The notes beneath the pieces were generated by a model. That model saw only the letters and a program-made list of their open reading frames with translations, did no database searches and was not told the origin of the DNA. A stretch of DNA of 64,000 bases from Gammaproteobacteria bacterium (GTDB lineage Bacteria; Pseudomonadota; Gammaproteobacteria; Eutrophobiales; Eutrophobiaceae): positions 192,095-256,094 of the forward strand of contig SCUJ01000011.1 in NCBI GenBank assembly GCA_004297165.1, in the 5' to 3' direction. Positions 7,666 through 17,179 of the stretch are shown here, piece after piece. Both the position numbers and the translations under genes were made by a program. Position 1 is the first letter of the stretch. Every line of letters starts with the position of its first letter.

Positions 7666-8259
7666 CTATCGGGAGTTCCCGAGCATTTCCCTTACCTCAT
7701 CGATCCGCTGGTCGCGGCCGCAGGCGAAGCGGTAACCCTTGTAGCGCAGGGTATTTTTTTCGTGGTAATCCTGATGGTATTCCTCGGCCGGATAAAAGGC
7801 CTGCGCCGGCAGGATCTGCGTCTCCACCGGGCGCCCTTCGCCGGCCTGGTCTTGCAAGGCCGCCAGGCTGGCCCGCGCGGCCTGCATCTGCGCCGGATCC
7901 TGGTAGAAGACCGCGGCGCGGTATTGCGACCCCTTATCGCAGAATTGGCCGCCGGCGTCGAAGGGATCGATGTTCTGCCAGAACACCTCGAGCAGTTGCC
8001 CGTAACTGACCTTGGCCGGGTCGTATTCCACGCGCACCGACTCGTAGTGCCCCGTCCCGCCGGACGAGACCTGCTCGTAAGTGGGATTGACCACCTCACC
8101 GCCGGTGTAACCCGAGGTGACGCTCACCACGCCCTCGATCTCCTCGAAGGCTGATTCCATGCACCAGAAACAACCCCCGGCGAAGATCGCTGTCCCGGTT
8201 TCGGCGCATGCCGCGCCGGCCAGACAGAACAGCAGGAGACTTCCGACGAGCCTGCGCAC
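7666..8259 (-). CDS. msrA: Peptide methionine-(S)-sulfoxide reductase MsrA, exported
   Basis: Reduces methionine-S-sulfoxide in proteins. The catalytic motif GCFWC is present (AGGCFWCMESAFEEIEGV), followed by SGYTGG and GTGHYESVRVEYDP. I place the start at the GTG at 8259, two bases after the msrB stop, because it gives a clean signal peptide (VRRLVGSLLLFCLAGAACA); the longer frame from 8328 lies wholly inside msrB. The mature enzyme would be periplasmic. Translation is probably coupled to msrB. Confidence 0.9.
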   Translation of the reverse strand: MRRLVGSLLLFCLAGAACAETGTAIFAGGCFWCMESAFEEIEGVVSVTSGYTGGEVVNPTYEQVSSGGTGHYESVRVEYDPAKVSYGQLLEVFWQNIDPFDAGGQFCDKGSQYRAAVFYQDPAQMQAARASLAALQDQAGEGRPVETQILPAQAFYPAEEYHQDYHEKNTLRYKGYRFACGRDQRIDEVREMLGNSR

Positions 8260-8261
8260 GG

Positions 8262-8771
8262 TCAGGTCCGAAGGGCCGGGAGGGGTTCGGACTCGGGCGC
8301 GAAACGCAGGGCGAGTCCGTTGTTGCAATAGCGCTTGCCGGTTGGCGGCGGGCCGTCATCGAAGAGGTGTCCCTGATGCCCGCCGCAGCGGGCGCAGTGG
8401 TATTCGGTTCGAGGGAGGATCAGCTTGAAGTCGCGGCTGGTGGCGATGCGGCCGGAAATAGCTTGAAAGAAACTCGGCCAACCGGTCCCGCTTTCGTATT
8501 TGGCCTCCGACTCGAACAACGGCAGGTAACAGGCGGCGCAGATAAACAACCCATGGCGCTTCTCCTCGTTCAAGGCGCTGGCGCCGGGGCGTTCCGTGTC
8601 TTCCTCGAAGAGGATCGCGAAGGCATCCGGCGCGAGCAGTTTGCGCCATTCGGCCTTGGATTTTTTCAGCGGAGTAAATTCCAATTTAGTGTCCACGTCA
8701 TGCGCCTGCGACCGGGAAGACAACACACCCAAACACATGCCGAGCCCTTGCAGGAAAGTTCGTCGATGCAT
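8262..8771 (-). CDS. msrB: Peptide methionine-(R)-sulfoxide reductase MsrB with Tat signal
   Basis: Reduces methionine-R-sulfoxide. The two zinc CxxC motifs (CAAC and CARC) and the catalytic RYCNN motif are present, with GTGWPSFF between them. The N-terminus MHRRTFLQGLGMCLGVLSS is a twin-arginine-type signal, so the protein is exported. It lies 60 bp downstream of pfaA on the same strand and 2 bp before msrA, so pfaD-pfaA-msrB-msrA may be one transcript. Confidence 0.9.
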   Translation of the reverse strand: MHRRTFLQGLGMCLGVLSSRSQAHDVDTKLEFTPLKKSKAEWRKLLAPDAFAILFEEDTERPGASALNEEKRHGLFICAACYLPLFESEAKYESGTGWPSFFQAISGRIATSRDFKLILPRTEYHCARCGGHQGHLFDDGPPPTGKRYCNNGLALRFAPESEPLPALRT

Positions 8772-8831
8772 GAAACACCTCCAGAAGATGTTGATTCTGA
8801 CCCGGCCTGCCGCTTACGGTTCCCTTTAACA

Positions 8832-11800
8832 TCACTGCGCCTCTGGCGATTGTACCAATTGGTTCCGGAGGAACGACTCCTTGAGACCCGCGTCGCCGAT
8901 GCATTCGCAGCCTTCCATGCGCGCGAGCATGACCCCGGATCGGTCCTGAAATTCGATCATCGCCGTCACCGCGAGCGGTGATTGTTTGCGGATCCGGGCG
9001 ATCACCCAGATCTCGTCCTTCGGCAGGCGGCGGCGATACTGGTGGTAGCTCTGGATCGCCGCGGGCAGACAGGGGGCGCCGCGTTGCTGCAGCGACCAGA
9101 GGATCAACAACTGGAAGGCCCCGTCCAACATCATGGGGTCCGCGAGCCAGTCGGATCGGATCGGGTGCCGGAGCCAGAGCGCGGGCGCGGGCGCGGCGGC
9201 GACCCGGCCCCGGATCCCCGCGGGTCCGCAGGCGCCGACCTCATGGATCGCCTCGAGCCCGGGGCCGTGAAAGAGACTGCCGTTGCCGTAGTATTCCCGC
9301 TTGCGGAAGGGATAGACCCCGGTGATTGGCGGTTCGTGCAGAGCGGGCGCCTCGGGGTACGCGCCGCCGAGGAGGATGATCGCCCCCGCGTGCAAGGTAT
9401 CGCCGCTGCGCAGTTCCACCGCGACCCGATCCTCGCCCTTGTCATTATGTTGTGGCGCGCCAGCGAGGATTTGCAGATCGATCCCCGTCCCGCCATCGAG
9501 CGTGACGCCCTTGTAGATCCTGAGGGCCTCGAAGCCTAGGAAATTCATCCCTGGGCAGGTGTGCATGGCCCCGTGCGCCAGCCATTCGCCGATGATCGCC
9601 GCCGGCAGCACGGCATGGCCGTTCATGATGTGCGACCCGAGGATGGGCGCGCTGTCGATATCCAGATGCCGCGCGAAGGCGGGTTGCAAACCCTGCGGCG
9701 TGGAGGTTTGTTCCGGCGGCGATGGCCGGTCCGCGGGCGGCGGCGAGGCCAGGATCACCTGCTCGACGGGTCCCGTGCCCGCGATCTCCCGCATGAGATA
9801 TTGCGCTCCAGCCGCGAGGGGGATCACCTCCATGCCTTCCGCGGTGAAGAGCCGCTTAAGTCCCGGCGTCACCATGCCGCCGTCCCACGGACCCCAGTTG
9901 ATCGAAAGCGCGCGGCAGGTTGGGTGATCGATCCGATACCGTTGCGAGAGCTTGTTGAGGGCCTCGTTGGCGGCGGCGTAATCCGCCTGACCCTTGCGTC
10001 CGAACCGCGCGGTGGACGACGAGAAGAGCGTGAGCAGCGCGAGTTCATCCGCCGTCGTCGCCGCGAGCAGGGCCCGCAATCCGTCCACCTTGGTGGACCA
10101 GACGGCGCGAAATTGTTCCAAGGTCTTGTCGGCGATCAGGGCATCGGCGAGCACGCCCGCGCCGTGGATCAGGGCGCTGATCGGCCCCAGTTCGTCGCGC
10201 GCGCGCTGGAGCGCCCCGGCAACCTGATCCAGGTCCCGGACATCGATGGACTCGTAGCGCACCCGCGCCCCGGTCTGCTTCATCCGTTGCAGGTTTGCCC
10301 GGATCTCGCGGGCGGCGAGGTGTTCGCGATAAATCCGTTTCAACTCGGCCGGGCTCAAGCGATCCGCATTATGCCGTTCGATGATCGCGCGCTTCAAGGC
10401 GACCTCATCCGGAATATCCTTGGCCCAGTCCGGTTCCGGTCCAGGGAGCGGACTGCGACCGAGCAGCAGGAGATTGAGGCCATAATCGCGGGCGAGCGCC
10501 GCGGCGATCTCGGCGGTGACCCCGCGCGCGCCGCCCGAGATGACCGCGGTGGAACCTGGCGGGAAGGGATTCGTCATGACGGGGACGAGCCGCTGTGGGA
10601 CTGATGCAAGCCGCAGCCCGGTCGCGCCTCGCGCGGTGATGCCGGTCTCCACCGGCCCGATCTTCAACAACTCCGTCGCGATGGCCGGCGCGAGTTCCAT
10701 CTCGTTGCCGTCGTCCGGCAGATCGATCTGCCGTACATGCATCTCGGGCCATTCCCTGCCTGCCGTCTTGACGAGCCCCGCGAGCCCGGCGGCCTCCGGT
10801 CTCATCCCGGACATCTCCTTGAGGCCGAAGGCGCCTCCCAGCCGGGTGATGCCCGCGAGCAATTGCAGGTGTGGGATGCGCTTTTTTATAAGCAAAAAAC
10901 TTTGCTCGATGAAAACGTCCGCGGCATCCACTGGCGCCGATATCACAAGACCGGCGGCCTCTGACTCAGTGGCCTGCTCGATACTCACCACTGCCGCAGC
11001 GACACCGGCGTCCCGCAAGGCCGCGACAAGGGCGTCAGGGAAGGCCGTGCCGTCGGCGCACACCTCGATCGCGAGAGGGTCAGTAAACGTCAATCCTGGC
11101 CTATCCGTCGGGAGCGGCACAAGTTCGAGGATGCCGCGATAGAGTTCCTGCGCCGGTGCGTGTTGCGGCATCTCCACCGGCGCTGTGACGGGAGCGGTCG
11201 AAACCGCCGTCTTGCCCCGGCCCAGGTGTTCGCCGATCTGCCGCAGGGTTTGCAGTCGTCCGAGGTCCTCGGGTGAGACAATCGGGGCCTCCGGCAGCCG
11301 CTCCTGGATGGCCGAGAGGATCTCCACGCGCTTGATGGAATCGATCCCCAGATCCGCATCGAGTTGCATGTCGAGGTTTAGCATCTCCACCGGATAACCG
11401 GTCTTCTCCGCGACCACGGCGAGCAGCGCCGCTTGCAGATGTTGTGCATCCGCAGTAGCTGTCAGCGTCTGCGTCACTGGCGCGCTGGACGTCCCGGCGC
11501 TCATGTGTTCGAGGATCTGCGCGAGCGTGTGCAGGCGGCCGAGGTCCTCCGGTGAAACAGTCGGGGCCTGCGGCAGGCGTTCCTGCAGGGCCGAGAGGAT
11601 CTCGACGCGCTTGATCGAATCGATCCCGAGGTCCGCATCGAGCTGCATATCGAGGTTCAACATCTCCACCGGATAACCGGTCTTCTCCGCCACCACCGCA
11701 AGCAGGGTCTCCTGTAGTTCGCGCGTGGGGCGCGCGATTGCGGTCCCGGCGCTGGCGGGCGGGATCGACGCCACGACTTCGGCGTCCGGATGGGTCGCCG

Positions 11801-14800
11801 CCATGAACTCGACGATGTGTTGCAGCAACTGGAAGGTACCGAGTTCCTCCGGCGGGATCTGCCGCATCCCCGGCACGCGCTCCTGCAGGGCCGAGAGGAT
11901 CTCGACGCGCTTGATGGAGTCGATCCCGAGGTCCGTATCGAGGCTCATGTTGAGACTCAACATCTCCAGGGGATAGCCGGTCTTTTCCGCGACCACCTCG
12001 AGCAGGATATTCTCATGCGGACGCGCGAACGGTTCCGGACGCGGCGCAGCGATGGCCGGTTGTTGCGGTGCGGCCGTTGTTATTGAGGCGTGCGCGGCCT
12101 GGACCGGCGCTGGCGTCATGGGTGCGCCAATAATTGCCTCCGTCATTCCAGCCTGACCCAACAGCAGGGCGCGGATCGCGCGTTGGGATTCCTCCATGCC
12201 CTCCAGATAACGGCGGTGCAATTCCGCCGTCTGTTCCTGCATCTTCTGCAGGGCCAGGATGCTCTCGGTGGCAAGCCGCGGGTCCGTCGCGGCGCCTGCG
12301 ACGGAGGGTCTCGCGCGTTCCGTAACCCTGATTTCCTTCACTGGCGCGGCAACGGCGGCAACCGGCGGGGTGGGTTTGCGCGGCAGCACATAATTCGCGC
12401 CGGTAAGCTGGACGCTCAGTTTCGGTTCGGGGTCCTGCCGGCGCTGCGCCAGGAATCCCTCATCCCACCGGGCGAGCTGGCACGGGTGACCGAGCGTGGC
12501 GATCTGCGCCAGCGCGCAGGCCAGATCGAACTGACCGGGGCGTTTGCCTTTCGAGGCGTCGAGCGCGATGGCGGCATGGGGTTTGTCGTGCAGGATGGAT
12601 TGCACGAGACCCGTTAGGATCGCCGACGGTCCCGCCTCGATAAATGTGTGGCGCCCGGCCGCGTGCATGTTTTCGATCAGTTTGACGAACTCGACCGGCC
12701 GCGCGAGCTGTCCGGCCAGCAGGGCCCGCGCCGCCGCCGGATCCTCGGGATAGGGCAGGGCCGTGGTGTTGGCGTAAACGGGGATCGTTGCCCCTTGCAT
12801 ATTAATGGAATCGAGAAACTCCGCGAGCGGTTGCTCGGCCGCGGCGACGAAACTGCTGTGGAAGGCCGCGGCGACCGGGAGGACCCGGGCCTGGATCTTG
12901 CGCTGTTTGAAGAGCGTCGCGACGCGTTCGATCTGCGCGGTGGCCCCGGACAGCACCAGTTGATTCGGGGCGTTGTGATTGGCGATGATGAGGTCGAGTT
13001 GCGCCTCCTCAATCGCGTTGAGAACAGTCGTGGTGTCAGCAATCACCGCGAGCATCCCGCCCTGATCGCCGCCCGGCCGTTGCATGAGCTCGCCCCGCCT
13101 GCGGGCGGCCAGCAGAAATTCGCGATCCTCATACACCCCGGCGCAACGCAGGGCCGTCAGTTCCCCGAAGCTGTGCCCGGCGCAGCTCTCCGGCTCGATG
13201 CCGAAATGGCGCAACACGCGCAACGCGCCGAGGCTCACCGCGCCGATCGCTGGCTGGGCGTTCGCGGTCTGCCGCAACGCGGCCTCGTTCTCCGCCCTCG
13301 CCGCGTCGGTGAATACGGGGATGGGATAGATGCGATCGCTGAGTCGCGCGTCCGCTCCCGCTGCATCGATCGCCCGATCGGCCTCCTCCAACGCCGCCAG
13401 GAATTCCGGGAACTGGCAGGCGAGGTCCCGCAACATCCCCGTGTATTGCGCCCCCTGGCCGGGGAAGAGCAACGCGAGTTGGCCGGGCGCGGGGCCCATG
13501 CCGAAGTACGCACCGTCTGTAGTGCGCCAGTGAGGTTCATCAGTCGCGAGTCTTGCCCGCGCGCCTTGTAGCAGCCCCGCGATCGAGGTCCGGTCCTGCT
13601 CCGCAATGAGCACGAGGCGGCAGGGCAGTGACGGATCGAATTCCCGCACGGACTCCGCGGCCAGGACCCGCAATTTTGCCCAGTCCTGCGTTGGATCGAT
13701 GCCCTGGATCCGCTGCTCGATAGCGGCCCGATCCGAGCCTCCGAAGGCAAAGACCAGCACGCGCCCATCCCACTCGATGGCGGGCTTGGCGTGCCCGTGC
13801 TCCTCCAGGACCGCGTGAAAGTTGCTGCCGCCGAAACCGAAGGCGCTCACCGCCGCGCGCCGGGGTTCTGTGGGGTCATGCACCCAGGGGCGTTTGATGG
13901 TATTCACGTACACGGGCGCCGTGCCGGGTTGCAGGGTCTCCAGCGGTTCATCCACCTTTAGGGTGGGCGGCAGGACCTTGTGTTGCAGGGCGAGCGCCAC
14001 CTTGATGAGACCGGCGACGCCGGCCGCGGCCTTGGTGTGACCGATCATCGACTTCACCGAACCGATGGCGCACCAGGTCCCCTTATCGCGCGCCTCGCGG
14101 TAGACCCCGGAGAGGGCCTCGGCCTCCACCGCATCCCCCACGCGCGTGCCCGTGCCGTGGGCCTCCACGAGTTCCACGGTCGCGGGCGAGACCCCCGCCT
14201 CGGCATAGGCCCGGCGCAGGGACTGCCGCTGACCGTTGGCGCTCGGCGCGTAGATCGCATTGCCCTTGCCGTCGCTGGAGGACCCGAGGCCGCGGATCGC
14301 GGCGTAGATCCTGTCGTGATCGCGTTCGGCATCGGCGAGACGTTTCAGGATGACGACCCCGAGCCCCTCGCCGAGGATCGTGCCGTCGCCCTCCTTGTGG
14401 AAGGGCCGGCTGTTCCCGGTCGGCGACAGCGCCGGGGTCTTGCTGAAACACATGTACATGAAGATGTCGTTGAAGGTGTCGAGTCCGCCGGTGATCGCCA
14501 TGTCGCAGCGGCCGCTGTGGAGTTCCAGGGCCGCCATGTGGATCGCGCCGAGCGAGCTCGCGCAGGCGGCGTCCACCACACAGTTGGTGCCGCCGAGATC
14601 GAAACGGTTGGCGATGCGCCCGGCGGCGACGTTGCCGAGCAGACCGGGGAAGGAGTTTTCCTGCCAGGGGACATAACCCTCGCCGATGCGGCGCACCACA
14701 TCCTCGGCCATGGCATCCGCGACCCCGGCATCCCTCAAGGCCCGCCGCCAGAGCGGATGGCCGAGGCGCGCCCCGAGCGGGATCACCAGCTCCAGCGTGC

Positions 14801-15203
14801 CGGTGACGCCGAGGATCACGCTCGCGCGGTCGCGATCGAAGGGCCGCCCGTCGTTGCTGTCCCGGCCGGTGGCATAACCCGCGTCCCGCAGGGCCTCGCG
14901 GGTGGCCACCAAGCCCAGCAACTGGGTGGTGTCGGTGGCCTCGATGTTGTTGGGGCTGATCCCGTAATAGAGCGGATCGAATGCCACCGGGCCGATAAAG
15001 CCGCCGCGCATGGCATAAGTCATGTCCGGGGTCTTCTGATCCGGATTGAAATAATCCGCCGGGTTCCAGTGCGTGGGCGGGACCTCGGTGATGGCGTCCA
15101 CGCCATCCCGGATGTTACGCCAGTAGGCGGCGGCGTCCGGAGCGCCTGGGAAGATGCAACCGATGCCGACGATCGCCAGCGGTTCGAATGTATGATCAGT
15201 CAT
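8832..15203 (-). CDS. pfaA: PfaA-type polyunsaturated lipid synthase, KS-AT-ACPx3-KR-DH
   Basis: A 2123-residue iterative type I synthase. Ketosynthase at 1-470 with active-site C214 (DAACASS), H349 and H389; acyltransferase at about 575-880 with GHSFGE (S678) and H782; three acyl carrier domains with LGIDSIKR serines at 1096, 1196 and 1289; ketoreductase at about 1545-1815 with NADPH loop SGGARGVT and catalytic S/Y1742/N1746; a C-terminal dehydratase-like double hotdog at about 1850-2100 (HxxxGHxxLP at H1858, LDGAFQ at D2027). The order matches PfaA of bacterial PUFA synthases, with fewer ACPs than most. Its ATG overlaps the pfaD stop by 8 bp. Chain length and product are not predictable from sequence. 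Confidence 0.95.
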   Translation of the reverse strand: MTDHTFEPLAIVGIGCIFPGAPDAAAYWRNIRDGVDAITEVPPTHWNPADYFNPDQKTPDMTYAMRGGFIGPVAFDPLYYGISPNNIEATDTTQLLGLVATREALRDAGYATGRDSNDGRPFDRDRASVILGVTGTLELVIPLGARLGHPLWRRALRDAGVADAMAEDVVRRIGEGYVPWQENSFPGLLGNVAAGRIANRFDLGGTNCVVDAACASSLGAIHMAALELHSGRCDMAITGGLDTFNDIFMYMCFSKTPALSPTGNSRPFHKEGDGTILGEGLGVVILKRLADAERDHDRIYAAIRGLGSSSDGKGNAIYAPSANGQRQSLRRAYAEAGVSPATVELVEAHGTGTRVGDAVEAEALSGVYREARDKGTWCAIGSVKSMIGHTKAAAGVAGLIKVALALQHKVLPPTLKVDEPLETLQPGTAPVYVNTIKRPWVHDPTEPRRAAVSAFGFGGSNFHAVLEEHGHAKPAIEWDGRVLVFAFGGSDRAAIEQRIQGIDPTQDWAKLRVLAAESVREFDPSLPCRLVLIAEQDRTSIAGLLQGARARLATDEPHWRTTDGAYFGMGPAPGQLALLFPGQGAQYTGMLRDLACQFPEFLAALEEADRAIDAAGADARLSDRIYPIPVFTDAARAENEAALRQTANAQPAIGAVSLGALRVLRHFGIEPESCAGHSFGELTALRCAGVYEDREFLLAARRRGELMQRPGGDQGGMLAVIADTTTVLNAIEEAQLDLIIANHNAPNQLVLSGATAQIERVATLFKQRKIQARVLPVAAAFHSSFVAAAEQPLAEFLDSINMQGATIPVYANTTALPYPEDPAAARALLAGQLARPVEFVKLIENMHAAGRHTFIEAGPSAILTGLVQSILHDKPHAAIALDASKGKRPGQFDLACALAQIATLGHPCQLARWDEGFLAQRRQDPEPKLSVQLTGANYVLPRKPTPPVAAVAAPVKEIRVTERARPSVAGAATDPRLATESILALQKMQEQTAELHRRYLEGMEESQRAIRALLLGQAGMTEAIIGAPMTPAPVQAAHASITTAAPQQPAIAAPRPEPFARPHENILLEVVAEKTGYPLEMLSLNMSLDTDLGIDSIKRVEILSALQERVPGMRQIPPEELGTFQLLQHIVEFMAATHPDAEVVASIPPASAGTAIARPTRELQETLLAVVAEKTGYPVEMLNLDMQLDADLGIDSIKRVEILSALQERLPQAPTVSPEDLGRLHTLAQILEHMSAGTSSAPVTQTLTATADAQHLQAALLAVVAEKTGYPVEMLNLDMQLDADLGIDSIKRVEILSAIQERLPEAPIVSPEDLGRLQTLRQIGEHLGRGKTAVSTAPVTAPVEMPQHAPAQELYRGILELVPLPTDRPGLTFTDPLAIEVCADGTAFPDALVAALRDAGVAAAVVSIEQATESEAAGLVISAPVDAADVFIEQSFLLIKKRIPHLQLLAGITRLGGAFGLKEMSGMRPEAAGLAGLVKTAGREWPEMHVRQIDLPDDGNEMELAPAIATELLKIGPVETGITARGATGLRLASVPQRLVPVMTNPFPPGSTAVISGGARGVTAEIAAALARDYGLNLLLLGRSPLPGPEPDWAKDIPDEVALKRAIIERHNADRLSPAELKRIYREHLAAREIRANLQRMKQTGARVRYESIDVRDLDQVAGALQRARDELGPISALIHGAGVLADALIADKTLEQFRAVWSTKVDGLRALLAATTADELALLTLFSSSTARFGRKGQADYAAANEALNKLSQRYRIDHPTCRALSINWGPWDGGMVTPGLKRLFTAEGMEVIPLAAGAQYLMREIAGTGPVEQVILASPPPADRPSPPEQTSTPQGLQPAFARHLDIDSAPILGSHIMNGHAVLPAAIIGEWLAHGAMHTCPGMNFLGFEALRIYKGVTLDGGTGIDLQILAGAPQHNDKGEDRVAVELRSGDTLHAGAIILLGGAYPEAPALHEPPITGVYPFRKREYYGNGSLFHGPGLEAIHEVGACGPAGIRGRVAAAPAPALWLRHPIRSDWLADPMMLDGAFQLLILWSLQQRGAPCLPAAIQSYHQYRRRLPKDEIWVIARIRKQSPLAVTAMIEFQDRSGVMLARMEGCECIGDAGLKESFLRNQLVQSPEAQ

Positions 15204-16872
15204 TGCGGTAATCGCTATCGGATAAGAGTTCTTCCACCGGCACAGGGGCGGGATTGTCGCAGCCTTCCGGCGGGGCGATGCCCTGGCAGCGCAGGTTGTT
15301 GGCGCGAGAGATTACGGCGGCGCCATGCAGGAGATTCAACGCGACATCCACCACGCGGCGTCCGCCCGGTTGTTCCAGGTGACTGCCCCGCGTCCATTCG
15401 TTGAAGGCCCCCATGGCCGGTCCGCACCAGACCTGATAATCCGCCTTGCGCGAGGCCTCCCCGGCGATGGCCCAGCGCGAGGACATGCCTAGATACCAGC
15501 GGCAGATCAGCGCCAGCTTGTGTTTCGGGTCCCGTTCCGCGCGGCGGATCTGCTCAGGGTCCCGATCGTTGAAAAAGTTTTGGGTGGTTTTCCAGATCTC
15601 TTCGAGTGGCGCGCGAAAGATTGTCTTCTCCAGATTTTCCCGCTCGGCGGCGGGGATCGCCTCGATGCCTGCATAATTCCGGTAACACTCGTAGAGCTTG
15701 CCGGCGCGCATCGGGAAGAGGGTCCCGCGTTTCAGGACCTGCACCTTGACGCCCATCTCGAACATGTCGACCGCCGGGGCCATCGCGGTGTCGGCCTGGC
15801 CGGCCTCGGCCAGCATGGCGCGCGCCAGATCGCTGCTGCCCGATTCGACACAGGCCTGATTGACGCTGCCGGTCGCGATATAGGCCGCGCCCATGGCGAA
15901 GGCCCCCGCCGCGCCAGCGGGCGTCGCGATCCCGCCGGCCGCCCCGACCCGCGGCCGGTGGGCGTAGCGATGTTCGCGCTGCACGCGATCGCGCAGGGCC
16001 AGCATTGTCGGGATTAGGGTGATCGCCGGCCGGTTGTCGGTATGCCCGCCGGAATCCGCCTCCACCGTAAGGTCATCCGCCATGGGGATGCGCCGCGCGA
16101 GTTCCGCCTGCGCCTCGCTGATCTGTCCGGCTGCCACCAGTTGGGAAAGCATTTGTTCCGGAGGCGGACTGAGCCATTTGCTGGCTACCTCGACCCGCGA
16201 GACCTTGGCGATGATGCGGTTGGGCGCGACGATCCTTCCTTCGTTATCCGTATGAATCCCGTGTAAGCGATAACGAACCGCCGGCAGCGTAAGGGCCAGA
16301 TAGGCCGAGGCCTCGATGAGGCGCACGCCGTAGCGGAGCAAGAGATCGACCGTGGCTTCTTCCTTGCCGGTCTCGTTGGGGCTGTGGATCAGATTGACGC
16401 ACCAGGGCAGACCGCCCGGATCGGACTTGAGTTGTACCAGGGCCTCCTCGATCGCGGCGAGACTCAACCCGGCGGCGCCGAAGGACCCGAGCATCCCGGC
16501 ATGGGCTATCGCCCGCACCAGCCGCACCGAGGCGATGCCATTCGCCATGGCCCCTGTCATATAGGCAAAGCGGAGCCCGTGATCGCGGCGGAATTGAGGA
16601 TCGCCCAGGGCCTCGGGCCGGACGGCAGGGACGGATGCGGCCAGCGCAAAGGCTGACTCTGAAGGCGGAGCTGCGGCATGCTGGATCGCGCCGCCGAATG
16701 CGATGCGCCGAACTCCTGCTTGCTCGACGATATAAAAGGGTCGATCGATCTCCCGCAGGACCTCGTCAATACGCTCCATGCCGCAGATGTTTGCGCCGCT
16801 CCACCAGACCGGTTGCGCGTGCGCAGGGGCCTGCGGGGTTTCGGCAGCGGGGAATTGCGTGACTGCGTTCAT
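15196..16872 (-). CDS. pfaD: PfaD-type trans-acting enoyl reductase
   Basis: A 558-residue FMN enzyme of the PfaD family (nitronate-monooxygenase-like TIM barrel) that supplies the enoyl reduction step to PUFA synthases. Characteristic stretches are the N-terminal GANICGMERIDEVLREIDRPF, YMTGAMANGIASVRLVRA, NLIHSPNE, the glycine-rich flavin phosphate site VGAAGGIATPAGAAGAFAMG, and YIATGSVNQACVESG. The start was taken at the ATG at 16872, which gives the usual PfaD length; an upstream frame to 16950 lacks family resemblance. It is the first gene of the pfaD-pfaA unit and overlaps pfaA by 8 bp. Confidence 0.93.
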   Translation of the reverse strand: MNAVTQFPAAETPQAPAHAQPVWWSGANICGMERIDEVLREIDRPFYIVEQAGVRRIAFGGAIQHAAAPPSESAFALAASVPAVRPEALGDPQFRRDHGLRFAYMTGAMANGIASVRLVRAIAHAGMLGSFGAAGLSLAAIEEALVQLKSDPGGLPWCVNLIHSPNETGKEEATVDLLLRYGVRLIEASAYLALTLPAVRYRLHGIHTDNEGRIVAPNRIIAKVSRVEVASKWLSPPPEQMLSQLVAAGQISEAQAELARRIPMADDLTVEADSGGHTDNRPAITLIPTMLALRDRVQREHRYAHRPRVGAAGGIATPAGAAGAFAMGAAYIATGSVNQACVESGSSDLARAMLAEAGQADTAMAPAVDMFEMGVKVQVLKRGTLFPMRAGKLYECYRNYAGIEAIPAAERENLEKTIFRAPLEEIWKTTQNFFNDRDPEQIRRAERDPKHKLALICRWYLGMSSRWAIAGEASRKADYQVWCGPAMGAFNEWTRGSHLEQPGGRRVVDVALNLLHGAAVISRANNLRCQGIAPPEGCDNPAPVPVEELLSDSDYRND

Positions 16873-17035
16873 GTGGATCTCTGCTTCGTATGGCGCCTGC
16901 GCCGGGCGGGAGACGACCCAGGGCGGGATCCGGTTTCGGATCCCGCGCACTTTGTAGGGGGTCTTTATACGTCCGGGGAGGGGATGATAGCACTACGGCG
17001 GGGGAAAAATCCCTCGATTGGGAGATACAGCAGCC

Positions 17036-17106
17036 GTAGCCCGGATGTAGCGCAGCGAAATCCTGGGAATCCTTACCTGGATTCCATTTCATTCCATCCA
17101 GGCTAC
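17036..17106. repeat. Palindromic intergenic repeat
   Basis: GTAGCCCGGATG at 17036 and CATCCAGGCTAC ending at 17106 form the arms of an imperfect hairpin, with internal matches (CGAAATCC/GGATTCC). This is the general form of a repeat common in proteobacteria. It lies between the divergent 5' end of pfaD and the 3' end of the sulfatase gene. Confidence 0.6.
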
Positions 17107-17179
17107 GCGAGACGAAATCTTCAAAACTTGTGTAGAAGACTCAGCCCGGCGGTAGAGACGATTATCAATAAACCCCAGG

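Noticed and set aside
11200-12000. Regularly spaced DNA repeats in pfaA that could be taken for a tandem repeat or CRISPR-like array
   Set aside because: They are codons of three homologous ACP domains about 300 bp apart; no short repeat-spacer structure. I saw no CRISPR array anywhere in the window.
13980-15404. Long open frame (474 codons) opposite pfaA/pfaD
   Set aside because: It is antisense to unmistakable synthase domains, rich in Gly/Arg/Asp with no family resemblance; a GC-rich shadow. The same applies to long antisense frames over pfaC, the sulfatase gene and the core genes.
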